Below the pieces are notes generated by a model. It saw only the letters and a program-made list of their open reading frames with translations, had not been told where the DNA came from and did no database searches. A stretch of 64,000 bases of DNA from Dankookia rubra (GTDB taxonomy: Bacteria; Pseudomonadota; Alphaproteobacteria; Acetobacterales; Acetobacteraceae), in assembly GCF_004355005.1 (NCBI RefSeq), contig NZ_SMSJ01000003.1:124001-188000 (forward strand), written 5' to 3'. The position numbers and the translations under genes were made by a program. Of this stretch, positions 27,344 through 36,195 are shown piece after piece. The stretch's first letter is position 1, and each line of letters begins with the position of its first letter.

Positions 27344-27823
27344 TCACCTCGCCGCCGCGCTCCGGGCGATCGGGGCGATGAACTGCGCCTCGGTATCCCA
27401 GGGAAAGAGGATCCAGGTGTCCTGGCTGACCTCGGTGATGAAGGTGTCGACCAGCGGCCGGCCCTTCGGCTTGGCATAGACCGTGGCGAAATGCGCCTTC
27501 GGCAGCAGCGCGCGGACCACCTTGGCGGTGGTCCCGGTATCCACCAGGTCATCGACCAGCAGCCAGCCCTCGCCGTCGCCGGCCGCGGCCGGCGGCTTGA
27601 CGACCTGCGGCAGGCCGCGCTCTTCCTCGTTGTAGGTGACGACCGAGACGGTCTCGATCAGCCGGGCTTCCAGCTCGCGCGCCACGATCGCCGCCGGGAT
27701 CAGCCCGCCGCGGGTGATCGCGACGATGCCTCGCCAGGGACCTCGGTCGTTCAGCCGCCAGGCCAGCGCCTTGCTGTCGCGGTGCAGCTGGTCCCAGCTG
27801 ACGGTGTAGTAGCGATTGGACAT
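27344..27823 (-). CDS. gpt: Xanthine-guanine phosphoribosyltransferase
   Basis: Purine salvage enzyme converting guanine, xanthine and hypoxanthine with PRPP to their nucleotides, 159 residues. The PRPP-binding loop is [15 protein letters not shown] (the DD pair and TGTT are diagnostic). The N-terminal [11 protein letters not shown] and C-terminal WILFPWDTE match Gpt closely. It follows csaA with a 2-bp gap, so the two are co-transcribed. Assignment is secure by length and motifs. Confidence 0.93.
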   Translation of the reverse strand: MSNRYYTVSWDQLHRDSKALAWRLNDRGPWRGIVAITRGGLIPAAIVARELEARLIETVSVVTYNEEERGLPQVVKPPAAAGDGEGWLLVDDLVDTGTTAKVVRALLPKAHFATVYAKPKGRPLVDTFITEVSQDTWILFPWDTEAQFIAPIARSAAAR

Positions 27824-27825
27824 GC

Positions 27826-28167
27826 TCAGAACAGCTTTCCCCCGTCAGGCACCTTCAGGTCGGGCTTGACCAGCACCACTGCCCCGTTCTCGTCCGGCAC
27901 GCCGAGCACCAGCACCTCCGAGGTGAAGGGGCCGATCTGCCGCGGCGGGAAGTTCACCACCGCCATGACCTGCCGGCCGATCAGCCGGTCGCAGGGATAA
28001 TGGACCGTGATCTGCGCCGAGGACTGCCTGACCCCGAGCGGGGCGCCGAAATCGACCCAGAGCTTGACCGCCGGCTTGCGCGCCTCGGGGAAGGGCTGGG
28101 CATCGACGATGGTGCCGACCCGGATGTCGACTTTTTCGAAGTCGCCGTAGCTGATCACGTCCGCCAT
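27826..28167 (-). CDS. csaA: tRNA-binding protein, CsaA family
   Basis: 113-residue single-domain OB-fold protein of the EMAP-II/tRNA-binding type. The core [20 protein letters not shown] is at about 11-30 and [20 protein letters not shown] at about 68-87, as in CsaA. CsaA has been described as a chaperone in protein export and as a tRNA binder; its cellular role remains open. I chose the ATG at 28167, which begins the conserved segment; the upstream frame encodes 41 unrelated residues. First gene of csaA-gpt, divergent from the GGT-fold gene across 137 bp. Confidence 0.87.
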   Translation of the reverse strand: MADVISYGDFEKVDIRVGTIVDAQPFPEARKPAVKLWVDFGAPLGVRQSSAQITVHYPCDRLIGRQVMAVVNFPPRQIGPFTSEVLVLGVPDENGAVVLVKPDLKVPDGGKLF

Positions 28168-28304
28168 TCCCCTGGCATAGCCCTTCGGGGGGTTGCCAGG
28201 GAAGGGCCGGGTTGCCGCCGGGCGGAGGTCATGCGAGACGCAAGCTTCCCCCGGAAGGCCGCCGGCATCTCCGGATACCGCCATAAGCAAGAACGGACCA
28301 CCCG

Positions 28305-29918
28305 ATGAAGCGCGACTTCCACGCCCCCGGCCGCAGCGCCGTCTACGGCACCGCCGGCATGGCAGCCACCTCCATGCCGATCGCCACCTTCACGGCCCTG
28401 GAAGTCCTGCGGCAGGGCGGCAATGCGCTGGACGGCGCCATCGCCGCCGCCGCAGTGCTGGCGGTGGTGGAGCCGCAGAGCACCGGGATCGGCGGCGATT
28501 GCTTCTGCCTCTATGCCCCGGCCGGCACCGGCCGCGTGGTGGCGATCAACGGCAGCGGCCGGGCCCCCTCGGCCTCGACGCCGGAGGCGCTGCGGAGCCG
28601 CCAGGTCAGCAAGCTGGTCAATACCGACCCGCATGTCGTCACCATCCCCGGCGCGATCTCGGCCTGGGAGCTGCTGAACAGCGCCCATGGCCGTAAGCCG
28701 CTGGGCGAGCTGCTTGCCCCCGCGATCCGCTGCGCCGAGGAGGGCTGGCCGGTGCATGCGAGGGTCGCGCTCGACTGGCACGACGCCGCCGACAAGCTGC
28801 GCGGCAACGCCGCCTCCGCCCGCCGCTTCCTGGTGGACGGCATGGCGCCCGGCATCGGCCACCGCTTCGTCCAGCCGGAGCTGGGCCGGACGCTGCGGGC
28901 CATCGCGGCCAAGGGGGCGCGTGCCTTCTACGAGGGCGAGATCGCCGCCGATATGGTGGCGACGCTGCGCGCCCTCGGCGGCCTGCACACGGAAGAAGAC
29001 TTCGCCAATGCCCTGCGCATGGCCGAGTTCGTCGAGCCTATCAAGGCATCCTGGCGCGGCATGCAGGTCTACCAATGCCCGCCGAACGGCAGCGGCCTGC
29101 ATGTCCTCCAGCTGCTCGGCATCCTCGAGGGTTTCGAGACGCCGGAGCAGGGGCCGATGAGCGCCGAGCGCTACCACCGCCACATCGAGGCGGCCCGGCT
29201 GGTCTACCGCGACCGCGACGCCTTCCTCGCCGACCCGTCCCAGGTGGATGTCCCGGTGGCGAAGCTGACCGACCCGGCCTATCTCGCGGCGCTGCGCGGC
29301 CTGATCCGCGACGACCGGGTGATGCCGGCCATGCCGCCGGCCGGCGAGAGCGACCTGGCCCGGCACAAGGACACCGTCTACCTCTGCGTGGTGGACGCTG
29401 ACGGCAACGCCTGCTCCTTCATCAACAGCCTGTTCCAGTCCTTCGGCTCCGGCATCCTGGCGGAGAAGTCGGGCGTCATGCTGCACAACCGCGGCTTCGG
29501 CTTCCGGCTGCAGGACGGCCATGTGAACTGCATCGCGCCGAACAAGCGGCCGCTGCACACCATCATCCCGGGGATGGTGATGAAGGACGGCGAGGCGATC
29601 ATGCCCTACGGCGTCATGGGCGGGCATTTCCAGCCGATGGGGCAGACGCTGTTCCTGTCCAACCACTTCGAATTCGGCCTCGACGTGCAGGAGGCGATCG
29701 ACTGCCCGCGCCTCTTCCCCGGGCCGGGCGGCGGGCCGGTGGAACTGGAGCGCGGCATTCCCGGCCCGGTCATCGACCGGCTCTCCCGCCTCGGGCACGA
29801 GGTGAAGCTGGTCGACAAGCCGCATGGCGGCGGCCAAGCGATCTTCATCGACCGCAGGGCCGGCCATTTCGTCGGCGGCAGCGACCCACGCAAGGACGGC
29901 CTCGCCCTCGGCTTCTGA
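28305..29918 (+). CDS. GGT-fold Ntn hydrolase, non-canonical (acylase/oxamate amidohydrolase-like?)
   Basis: 537-residue member of the gamma-glutamyltransferase superfamily without a signal peptide, so probably cytoplasmic. The likely self-cleavage and catalytic Thr357 is in HKDTVYLCVVDADGN. The region holding the glutamate-binding Arg in true GGTs (RETAP) reads SGRAP here, and the PPSSGG pocket loop reads PPNGSG. This argues against gamma-glutamyl substrates and for another amide or acyl substrate; HpxW-type oxamate amidohydrolase and acylases are possibilities. It is first in an operon whose next two genes, macrodomain and amidase, overlap end to start, so the amidase may act on a related amide. 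Confidence 0.85.
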   Translation: MKRDFHAPGRSAVYGTAGMAATSMPIATFTALEVLRQGGNALDGAIAAAAVLAVVEPQSTGIGGDCFCLYAPAGTGRVVAINGSGRAPSASTPEALRSRQVSKLVNTDPHVVTIPGAISAWELLNSAHGRKPLGELLAPAIRCAEEGWPVHARVALDWHDAADKLRGNAASARRFLVDGMAPGIGHRFVQPELGRTLRAIAAKGARAFYEGEIAADMVATLRALGGLHTEEDFANALRMAEFVEPIKASWRGMQVYQCPPNGSGLHVLQLLGILEGFETPEQGPMSAERYHRHIEAARLVYRDRDAFLADPSQVDVPVAKLTDPAYLAALRGLIRDDRVMPAMPPAGESDLARHKDTVYLCVVDADGNACSFINSLFQSFGSGILAEKSGVMLHNRGFGFRLQDGHVNCIAPNKRPLHTIIPGMVMKDGEAIMPYGVMGGHFQPMGQTLFLSNHFEFGLDVQEAIDCPRLFPGPGGGPVELERGIPGPVIDRLSRLGHEVKLVDKPHGGGQAIFIDRRAGHFVGGSDPRKDGLALGF

Positions 29919-30412
29919 TGCGGGCGCTGCTGGCCGACATCACCATCCTCGACGTCGACGCCATCGTCACTGCCGCCAATGCCGCGCTCCGCGGCGGCGG
30001 CGGGGTCGATGGTGCGATCCACCGCGCGGCCGGGCCGGCGTTGCTGGCCGCCAGCCTGGCGCTCGGCGGCTGCCCGACCGGGGAGGCGCGGATCACCCCC
30101 GGCTTCCGTCTGCGGGCGCGCCACGTCATCCACGCCGTCGGCCCGGTCTGGCAAGGCGGCGGGGCGGGCGAGCCTGACCTGCTCGCCGGCTGCTATCGCC
30201 ATGCCATGGCGCTGCTGCGCCAGGTCGGCGGCCGCTCCATCGCCTTTCCCGCCATCTCCACGGGTGTCTACCGCTTCCCGCCGGCGCTGGCCGCACCGAT
30301 CGCCGTCGCCACGGTAAGGCAGTCGCTCGCCGAACACGGCCCGGCGGAGGTCGCTTTCGCCTGCTTCGACGCCCCCATGCTCGCCCTCTACGACAAGGAA
30401 CTTGCCGCGTGA
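29918..30412 (+). CDS. Macrodomain protein (O-acetyl-ADP-ribose deacetylase-like)
   Basis: 164-residue MacroD-type domain that binds ADP-ribose and may remove acetyl or ADP-ribosyl groups. The ligand loops are TAANAALRGGGGVDGAIHR at about 17-35 and AISTGVYRFP at about 111-120; GCPTGEARIT is also typical. The catalytic-type Asn and Asp of MacroD enzymes are retained. Its ATG shares one base with the stop of the GGT-fold gene, and its end overlaps the amidase start by 4 bases. Such tight coupling to two hydrolases is unusual for a macrodomain. Confidence 0.88.
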   Translation: MRALLADITILDVDAIVTAANAALRGGGGVDGAIHRAAGPALLAASLALGGCPTGEARITPGFRLRARHVIHAVGPVWQGGGAGEPDLLAGCYRHAMALLRQVGGRSIAFPAISTGVYRFPPALAAPIAVATVRQSLAEHGPAEVAFACFDAPMLALYDKELAA

Positions 30413-31905
30413 CCGAACCTTGCGACCTGACCGCCCTGGAGGCACGCCGGCTGATCGGCCGCAAGGCGCTGTCGCCGGTCGAACTGCTGGACAGTTGCCT
30501 CTCCCGCGTCGCCGCGGTGAACCCGGCGGTCAATGCCATGGTAGCGATGGACGAGGCGGCGGCACGCAAGGCGGCGCAGGCGGCCGAGGCGGCGGTGATG
30601 CGCGGCGACGACCTGCCGCCGCTGCATGGCCTGCCGGTCGGCATCAAGGACCTGGAGGATACCGCCGGGCTGCGCACCACCTATGGCAGCCCGATCTTCC
30701 AAGACCAGGTGCCCGCGCAGGATTGCGGCATGGTGGCGAGCATCCGCGCCGCCGGCGGCATCGTCATCGGCAAGACCAACACGCCGGAATTCGGCGCCGG
30801 CGCCAATACCCGCAACGCGGTCTATGGCGCGACCGGCAATCCCTTCGATCCGGCGCGCTCGGCCGCAGGGTCCTCCGGCGGATCGGCCGTGGCGCTGGCG
30901 ACCGGCATGGCGCCGCTCTGCTCCGGCTCCGACATGGGCGGCTCGCTGCGCAACCCCGCGGCCTTCTGCGGCATCGTCGGCTTCCGCCCGAGCGCCGGGC
31001 TGGTGCCGTCCGAGAAGCGGCTGCATGGCTGGTCCAACCTCGGCGTGCTCGGCCCAATGGCACGCACCGTGCCGGACACCGCGCTGCTGCTCTCGGCCAT
31101 GGCGTCCGATGACGCCCGTGACCCCCTGGCCTACTCGTTGCACGCCCGCCCGGTGCGCGGGGAGGCGGCGCTGTTCCACCCGCTGCGGCGGCTAGACCTC
31201 GCCTCACTGCGGCTTGCGGTTTCCGAGGATTTCGGCGAGGCGCCGGTCGAGCGCGTGGTGCGCGACGCTTTTCGCAGCGTGGCCGCCGCAGCCGCGCCGC
31301 TGTTCCGCGACAGTGCCGAGGCGCATCCCGATTGCGGCGGGGCGGACGACGCTTTCCAGGTACTGCGCGCCGCAGCCTTCCTCGGCACGCATCTGGAGAA
31401 GGTGCGGACCCGTCCGCAGGATGTCGGCCCGAATGTTCAGGGCAATGTCGAGGAGGGGCTGCGCTACAGCCTCGAGGACTATGCCCGGGCGGCGACCGCG
31501 CAAACCCGGCTGTACCGCCGCTTCCAGGACTTCTTCGTGCGGCACGACGTGCTGATCACGCCGGCCATCACCGTCAGCCCGCGCCCCTGGCGCGAGCTCT
31601 ACCCCACCGAGATCGATGGCCAGCCAACGAGGAGCTACGTCCACTGGCTGGCGCTGGCGTATTACGTGACGCTTGCCGGCCATCCGGCGGTCTGCCTGCC
31701 GGTCGGGCGTGACGCCAGGGGCATGCCCTTCGGCCTGCAGATCGTCGGCCCGCGCGGCGGCGACGCCTTCGTCCTGGCCGTGGCCGCGGCGCTGGAGGAG
31801 GCATTCGCGGGCGATCCCGCGCTGGCGCGGCCGGTGCCGGACCTGGCGGCGCTGCGGGCGGCGCCGCCGATCAGCAGTATGGACGGCTTCCTCGGCTTCG
31901 GCTGA
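30409..31905 (+). CDS. Amidase (amidase signature family)
   Basis: 498-residue amidase with the Ser-cisSer-Lys triad: Lys80 in GIKDLED, the cis-Ser at about 155 in SAAGSSGGSA, and nucleophile Ser179 in SDMGGSLRNP. GatA belongs to the same family, but the absence of gatB/gatC neighbours and divergence after the signature favour a catabolic amidase. The start codon is GTG at 30409, overlapping the macrodomain stop (GTGA); no ATG lies upstream without cutting into that gene. It ends 2 bases before the convergent lipoprotein gene, so transcripts must run into each other. Confidence 0.9.
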   Translation: MTEPCDLTALEARRLIGRKALSPVELLDSCLSRVAAVNPAVNAMVAMDEAAARKAAQAAEAAVMRGDDLPPLHGLPVGIKDLEDTAGLRTTYGSPIFQDQVPAQDCGMVASIRAAGGIVIGKTNTPEFGAGANTRNAVYGATGNPFDPARSAAGSSGGSAVALATGMAPLCSGSDMGGSLRNPAAFCGIVGFRPSAGLVPSEKRLHGWSNLGVLGPMARTVPDTALLLSAMASDDARDPLAYSLHARPVRGEAALFHPLRRLDLASLRLAVSEDFGEAPVERVVRDAFRSVAAAAAPLFRDSAEAHPDCGGADDAFQVLRAAAFLGTHLEKVRTRPQDVGPNVQGNVEEGLRYSLEDYARAATAQTRLYRRFQDFFVRHDVLITPAITVSPRPWRELYPTEIDGQPTRSYVHWLALAYYVTLAGHPAVCLPVGRDARGMPFGLQIVGPRGGDAFVLAVAAALEEAFAGDPALARPVPDLAALRAAPPISSMDGFLGFG

Positions 31906-31907
31906 GG

Positions 31908-32198
31908 CTACCAGCCGCGGCCATAGCCGCGGCCGTAACCGGCGCTGCCGTATCCGGCGCCGCTGTAGCCGCTGCCATAAGGCAGGGCATAACCGGGCCG
32001 GCCACCACCGTAACCGCCGGCGTATCGGTGCGGCTTCGGGTGGTCCGAGGCCGCGCCGGCGATCAGCGCCGCGGCGGTGCCGATGCCGGCGCCGAGCAGC
32101 AGCGTGCTGCCCCAGTCGGTCGTGCCATTGGGGTTCTGGCAGCCGCCCAGCAGCAGTGCGGCGGACAGGCCAGCGGCGGTGAGCAGGCGGGAAGACAT
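31908..32198 (-). CDS. Small Gly/Tyr-rich lipoprotein
   Basis: 96-residue exported protein. The signal peptide ends in lipobox LGGC with Cys20 as the lipidation site. A hydrophobic glycine-rich stretch follows (STLLLGAGIGTAAALIAGAA, about 31-50). The C-terminal third repeats Gly-Tyr units (YGSGYSG, YGSAGYGRGYGRG). Envelope-stress or structural lipoproteins often look like this, but no function can be assigned. Its stop is 2 bases from the convergent amidase stop. Confidence 0.7.
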   Translation of the reverse strand: MSSRLLTAAGLSAALLLGGCQNPNGTTDWGSTLLLGAGIGTAAALIAGAASDHPKPHRYAGGYGGGRPGYALPYGSGYSGAGYGSAGYGRGYGRGW

Positions 32199-32297
32199 GG
32201 CGGGGAACCTCCTGTGACTCCCAGCATGCCGGCGCCGCGAGGCGCGCCTGTGGTGCCGCCGCGGCGGAAGCGCGGCGTCCGTGGCGAAACCGAGGCG

Positions 32298-32552
32298 CTA
32301 GCCCTTCGCGCCGGAGAAGGCGTTGAAGGTCTGGATCGTGTAGGTGTCCTTCACCCCGGGCACGGTTTGCAGCATCTCCACCACGAACAGGCCGATATCC
32401 TGTTCCGGCTCGAGGTAGAACTTGCCCATCAGGTCGTACTGGCCCGAGGTGGAGTGCATCTCCGACAGCGCCTCAATGCTGTCCGCCATCTCGCGTGCCA
32501 CGCGATAGGCCTGACCCATCTCGCACTTGATCATCACGAAGATCGCTCGCAT
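32298..32552 (-). CDS. Stand-alone Lrp/AsnC ligand-binding (RAM) domain protein
   Basis: 84-residue protein consisting only of the alpha-beta RAM fold that follows the HTH in Lrp/AsnC regulators. It starts MRAIFVMIKCEMGQAYRVA and includes TSGQYDLMGKFYL and PGVKDTYTIQTFNAF, the family's ligand-binding core. No helix-turn-helix is present, so it cannot bind DNA alone; it may form mixed oligomers with full-length Lrp proteins or bind an amino acid. The ATG at 32552 has a strong Shine-Dalgarno (AAAGGAAA) directly upstream. It borders the lower-GC region. Confidence 0.8.
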   Translation of the reverse strand: MRAIFVMIKCEMGQAYRVAREMADSIEALSEMHSTSGQYDLMGKFYLEPEQDIGLFVVEMLQTVPGVKDTYTIQTFNAFSGAKG

Positions 32553-32796
32553 AAATTTCCTTTCTTGACGGCCACTTGCAAAATTTCCGCCACCCAGGGG
32601 AGAGGTCAAGGCGTCGCAAAGCTGGATCCGTTTGCCTTTTGCATTGTTAGCCCTCTGCCCACGCCCAGCCGGTTCCTAACAAACCTTCGATCGGTGATTG
32701 GATGCTCAACCGCAATAGCATGGATCCGTTATCCCTGGACCCGGGTTGAATGCCGGTTCATCCTTTCGGCTAGTCCGACTTAGGTGGGCGAGTGAA

Positions 32797-34569
32797 GTGG
32801 GTGTACTCAAATCACACAGCGCAACGTCGCTGTCATCGCCCGAAAGGTCTCACAGGCTCGGCTACCACTTAGCAGCCCTCATGGCGTTCGCGCTTCTTCC
32901 CACCCTGACCGTTTCCGCGGTAGCCGTTGGCTTGGCCTTATCAGCATATCACCAAGCGTTCGAAGACCGGCTTACCAGCGCGGCCCGGGCAGCTGCATCT
33001 GCGGTAGACCGTGTTCTCGAAGGGCATTTGAACTCGCTGGAGACCCTGGCTACCAACCCGTTGCTTGACTTAAACGAAGACGGCGAGTTCGCTGGCTTGG
33101 CCGGCTTCTATCAACGGATGATCAGAGCCAGCGCCATATTGGGCACGCCGGTGACATTGATCGGCCGGAACGGGCACTACATCCTCCATACAGACCGCCC
33201 CTTCGCTGGCCCGCTGCCGGCGGCACACATGCGAGACGCCATAGATCGTGTTATTCAAACGGGACAACCGGTGGTAGGTCACTTGAGCCAAGAGCCACTG
33301 GGCCAAGCGCTCGTTGTTCCAGTGCTGGTGCCAGTTCAACGAAGCGGCCAAGTGATTGCGATCCTGGGAACACCCGTATCACCTGGCAGGCTTTCCCGTG
33401 TACTCGCAGACCAAAGCCTGCAGGCCGCACGTTTCGCGGCGGTTTCGGACCCAAGCGGCACGATCGTTGCCGATTTCCCGCCGCAGCACCATGGCTCAGC
33501 CGCGCATGCAAGCGATTGGTTGCTGCGAGCGGCGGAACGCGAAACTTCCGGCTTCGTGCAGGGACCATCCAGCATCACGCGCGGCCAAGTAGCGATTGCG
33601 TTCAAGCGGTCCAGCGTTGGAGATAGGTGGCTAACGGTTGTGGGCGAGCCGGCATTTGGATCGTCCGTAGCGGTCCAACTGCCCGTGCTGGTTATTGCCC
33701 TCGGTGGTGGGATTGTGATCGTCGTGGCGTTCGTGTGCGCAGGCCGGATCGGCAGGCGGCTTCTCGTGGACGTGGACATGCTGACCCAGCAGGCGAGCGC
33801 CCTCGCCTCGGACAAAACAAAAGCCTCCCTGGAAGCCTCGCCTGACCCTTCCTCGGCCATCAGGGCCGGAGCCACAGTGGCCGAGTTCGCCGATCTGAGC
33901 AAAGCCATGACCCGCGCCGACGAAGCGTTGCGCGATCGAGAGCATAGACAGATGCTTTTGGTGCGCGAAGTCGATCACCGGGCCAAGAATGCTCTTGCAG
34001 TCGTTCAGTCGCTGGTTCGCTTAACGCCGGGCGATAATGCGCGGACATTCAAGCACGCCGTACAGGGCCGGGTGGATGCTCTCGCGCGCGCTCATTCCGT
34101 ATTGGCCAAACATGGCTGGCGCGCGACTGAACTGAAGGAACTCCTTGAGGCTGAATTCGCGCCCTACAAACACGCGGCGTCCTTGATCGGCCCCGCCGTC
34201 GCGGTGACCGCGACCGCCGCCCAGCCGATTGCCATGGTCATGCATGAACTGGCGACCAACGCGGCCAAATACGGGGCCTTCTCCGTCATGGGCGGAGCGG
34301 TCGCTGTCACCTGGCGCATCGCAGGCGATCACCTTCACCTTCGATGGCGCGAGCATGGTGGTCCGCCAGTGACAGAGAAGCCGGTGCAGCGCGGCTTCGG
34401 CTCGCGCATGATCGGTGCCAGTATCGAAAGGCAGCTTGGTGGAACGGTCCTCATGTCCTGGGACCAGTTTTTCGAGTGTGAGATATCCTTGCCGCTCGAA
34501 CGGGTGATAGGCAAAGACCCGCATGCTTCTCCCGAGACCAAGATCTTGTTCGGGTCGTCGGTGTGCTAG
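32797..34569 (+). CDS. HWE-family sensor histidine kinase
   Basis: Membrane-bound histidine kinase of about 590 residues. Membrane helix 1 is at about 32-56, a periplasmic Cache-like sensor at about 60-288, helix 2 at about 291-315, and a linker to about 385. The phosphoacceptor is His394 in EVDHRAKNALAVVQSLV. The N-box is HELATNAAKYGA (about 483-494), and the diagnostic WRE at 517-519 defines the HWE class. No response regulator or chemotaxis gene is adjacent. The start is uncertain: no ATG precedes the first membrane helix, so I chose GTG at 32797; TTG at 32746 is also in frame. Codon and base use are distinctly less GC-rich than in all neighbours, suggesting transfer. Confidence 0.85.
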   Translation: MGVLKSHSATSLSSPERSHRLGYHLAALMAFALLPTLTVSAVAVGLALSAYHQAFEDRLTSAARAAASAVDRVLEGHLNSLETLATNPLLDLNEDGEFAGLAGFYQRMIRASAILGTPVTLIGRNGHYILHTDRPFAGPLPAAHMRDAIDRVIQTGQPVVGHLSQEPLGQALVVPVLVPVQRSGQVIAILGTPVSPGRLSRVLADQSLQAARFAAVSDPSGTIVADFPPQHHGSAAHASDWLLRAAERETSGFVQGPSSITRGQVAIAFKRSSVGDRWLTVVGEPAFGSSVAVQLPVLVIALGGGIVIVVAFVCAGRIGRRLLVDVDMLTQQASALASDKTKASLEASPDPSSAIRAGATVAEFADLSKAMTRADEALRDREHRQMLLVREVDHRAKNALAVVQSLVRLTPGDNARTFKHAVQGRVDALARAHSVLAKHGWRATELKELLEAEFAPYKHAASLIGPAVAVTATAAQPIAMVMHELATNAAKYGAFSVMGGAVAVTWRIAGDHLHLRWREHGGPPVTEKPVQRGFGSRMIGASIERQLGGTVLMSWDQFFECEISLPLERVIGKDPHASPETKILFGSSVC

Positions 34570-35117
34570 AATGAGGCTGCGTGGACGATCGCACACCCGG
34601 TTGGCGTGAGTTTGTCAATGGTCTGAGCACTACCACGCCAGGCGCTCCCGGCCGTCACAGTCGCTTCGTCGTGCTTTCGCCATAAGCCTGGGGCAGGGCT
34701 GTGACGGCAGCGGGGGCGAAGGTGGCGACGACGGAGATGCGCCTGCCGTCGAGGCCATGCCGCGCCGCTCTGGCTTCGGCCGCAGCGTCCGATCTGTGCT
34801 GGCGTGGCATCGGCGAGCTATGGCCGTGCATGTATGCGATCCTGTAGGTCCCGAGTTGCGCAATAGCCAAGGCGCAGCGCGATGCCTGCGGCGATGCGAT
34901 CCGGCGGTGGCCGTCGTGCAGGCTGATGAATGAGACGGGCGGGCGCCGGAGGCATCACAAAGGTCGCCCGGGTCGCGGCGACCGATCCACCGGGCCGGAA
35001 GATGGCGTGCGGGCGGGCGGCGGGGAAGCGGCACTGCCCAGCAAGCAGGCAGGCGCCCCCGGCGGCTCCGGCCGCCTCCGCTTCGCCAGTGGCACGCGTT
35101 TTGCTGCATCGTACCCC
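34570..35117. other. Gene-poor stretch between the HWE kinase and the ABC ATPase gene
   Basis: About 550 bp without a convincing gene. The left part shares the lower-GC character of the kinase; GC rises to the local norm toward 35000. A minus-strand frame of about 71 codons (34655-34870, TTG start) has no recognisable motif and no ribosome site. No inverted repeats, tRNA or integrase gene marks an insertion boundary. The promoter of the downstream ABC operon is presumably at the right end. Confidence 0.5.
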
Positions 35118-36173
35118 ATGAGCATTGCCCCAAGCACCACTGCGGATCGCGGCGGACCGGCCCAGCCCCTGCTGCTCGTCCAGGACCTGCAGAAGCATTT
35201 TCCCATCAAGGGCGGCATCTTCGGCGCGACTGTGGCCACCGTCCGCGCGGTGGACGGCGTCTCCTTCGCCGTCCGCAAGGGCGAGACGCTGGGAATCGTC
35301 GGCGAGAGCGGCTGCGGCAAATCCACCACCGCCCGGCTGCTGATGCAGCTGATGGCGCCGGATGCCGGGCACCTGGTCTTTGACGGCGAGGGCGTCGGCG
35401 AGCATGCCCAGACCGGCGGCATGTCGTTGAAGGACTACCGCCGCCAGGTGCAGATGGTCTTCCAGGACAGCTACGCCTCGCTCAATCCCCGGCTGCCGAT
35501 CGAGGACAGCATCGCCTTCGCCCCCAAGGTGCATGGCGTCTCCGACGCCGAGGCCCGCGCCAGGGCGCGCGAGATGCTGGCTGCTGTCGGCCTCGCCCCG
35601 GCGACCTTCGCCCGCCGCTACCCGCACGAGCTCTCCGGCGGCCAGCGGCAGCGGGTCAACATCGCCCGGGCCCTTGCCCTGCAGCCGCGCCTGGTGCTGC
35701 TGGACGAGCCGGTCTCGGCCCTCGACAAAAGCGTCGAGGCGCAGGTGCTGAACCTGCTGGTCGACCTGAAGGAGAAGTTCGGCCTCACCTACCTCTTCAT
35801 CAGCCACGACCTGAACGTCGTGCAGTACATCTCCGACCGGGTGCTGGTGATGTATCTCGGCGAGGTCGCCGAGATGGGGCCGGTCGACGCCATCTACGAC
35901 CGTCCGGCGCATCCCTACACCCAGGCCCTGCTGGCCAGCCGGCCGGCGATGGATCCCGGCAAGCGGCGGATGGAGCCGCCGCTGACCGGCGATCCGCCGA
36001 ACCCGATCAACCCGCCTTCCGGCTGCCGCTTCCGTACCCGCTGCCCGCATGCCGAGGCGGTCTGCGCCGACCGCAAGCCGATCGCCGCCGACCTTGGCGA
36101 GGGACATCTCGCCGCCTGCCACATGGCGGCGCCCGGCAGCGGGCACAGCAGGGCGGGGAGGCTGGCGGCATGA
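35118..36173 (+). CDS. Oligopeptide ABC transporter ATP-binding protein (DppF/OppF type)
   Basis: 351-residue ATPase. Walker [10 protein letters not shown] is at about 62-70, the Q-loop is in MVFQDSYASLNPR, the signature is LSGGQRQR, Walker B LVLLDEPVSALD and the H-loop ISHD. The C-terminal Cys motif CRFRTRCPHAEAVC shows the oligo_HPY extension. It is followed 22 bp later by a DppD-type ATPase, the reverse of the order in the complete operon at 10.6-12.7 kb. No receptor or permease gene lies on either side, so the pair must work with subunits encoded elsewhere or be a remnant. I chose the ATG at 35118, the first conserved Met in frame. Confidence 0.9.
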   Translation: MSIAPSTTADRGGPAQPLLLVQDLQKHFPIKGGIFGATVATVRAVDGVSFAVRKGETLGIVGESGCGKSTTARLLMQLMAPDAGHLVFDGEGVGEHAQTGGMSLKDYRRQVQMVFQDSYASLNPRLPIEDSIAFAPKVHGVSDAEARARAREMLAAVGLAPATFARRYPHELSGGQRQRVNIARALALQPRLVLLDEPVSALDKSVEAQVLNLLVDLKEKFGLTYLFISHDLNVVQYISDRVLVMYLGEVAEMGPVDAIYDRPAHPYTQALLASRPAMDPGKRRMEPPLTGDPPNPINPPSGCRFRTRCPHAEAVCADRKPIAADLGEGHLAACHMAAPGSGHSRAGRLAA

Positions 36174-36195
36174 GCGTCCTGTCGGAGACATGCCA

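Noticed and set aside
34655-34870. Minus-strand 71-codon frame in the gene-poor stretch
   Set aside because: TTG start, no ribosome site, no motif. It could be a real small gene, but nothing supports it.
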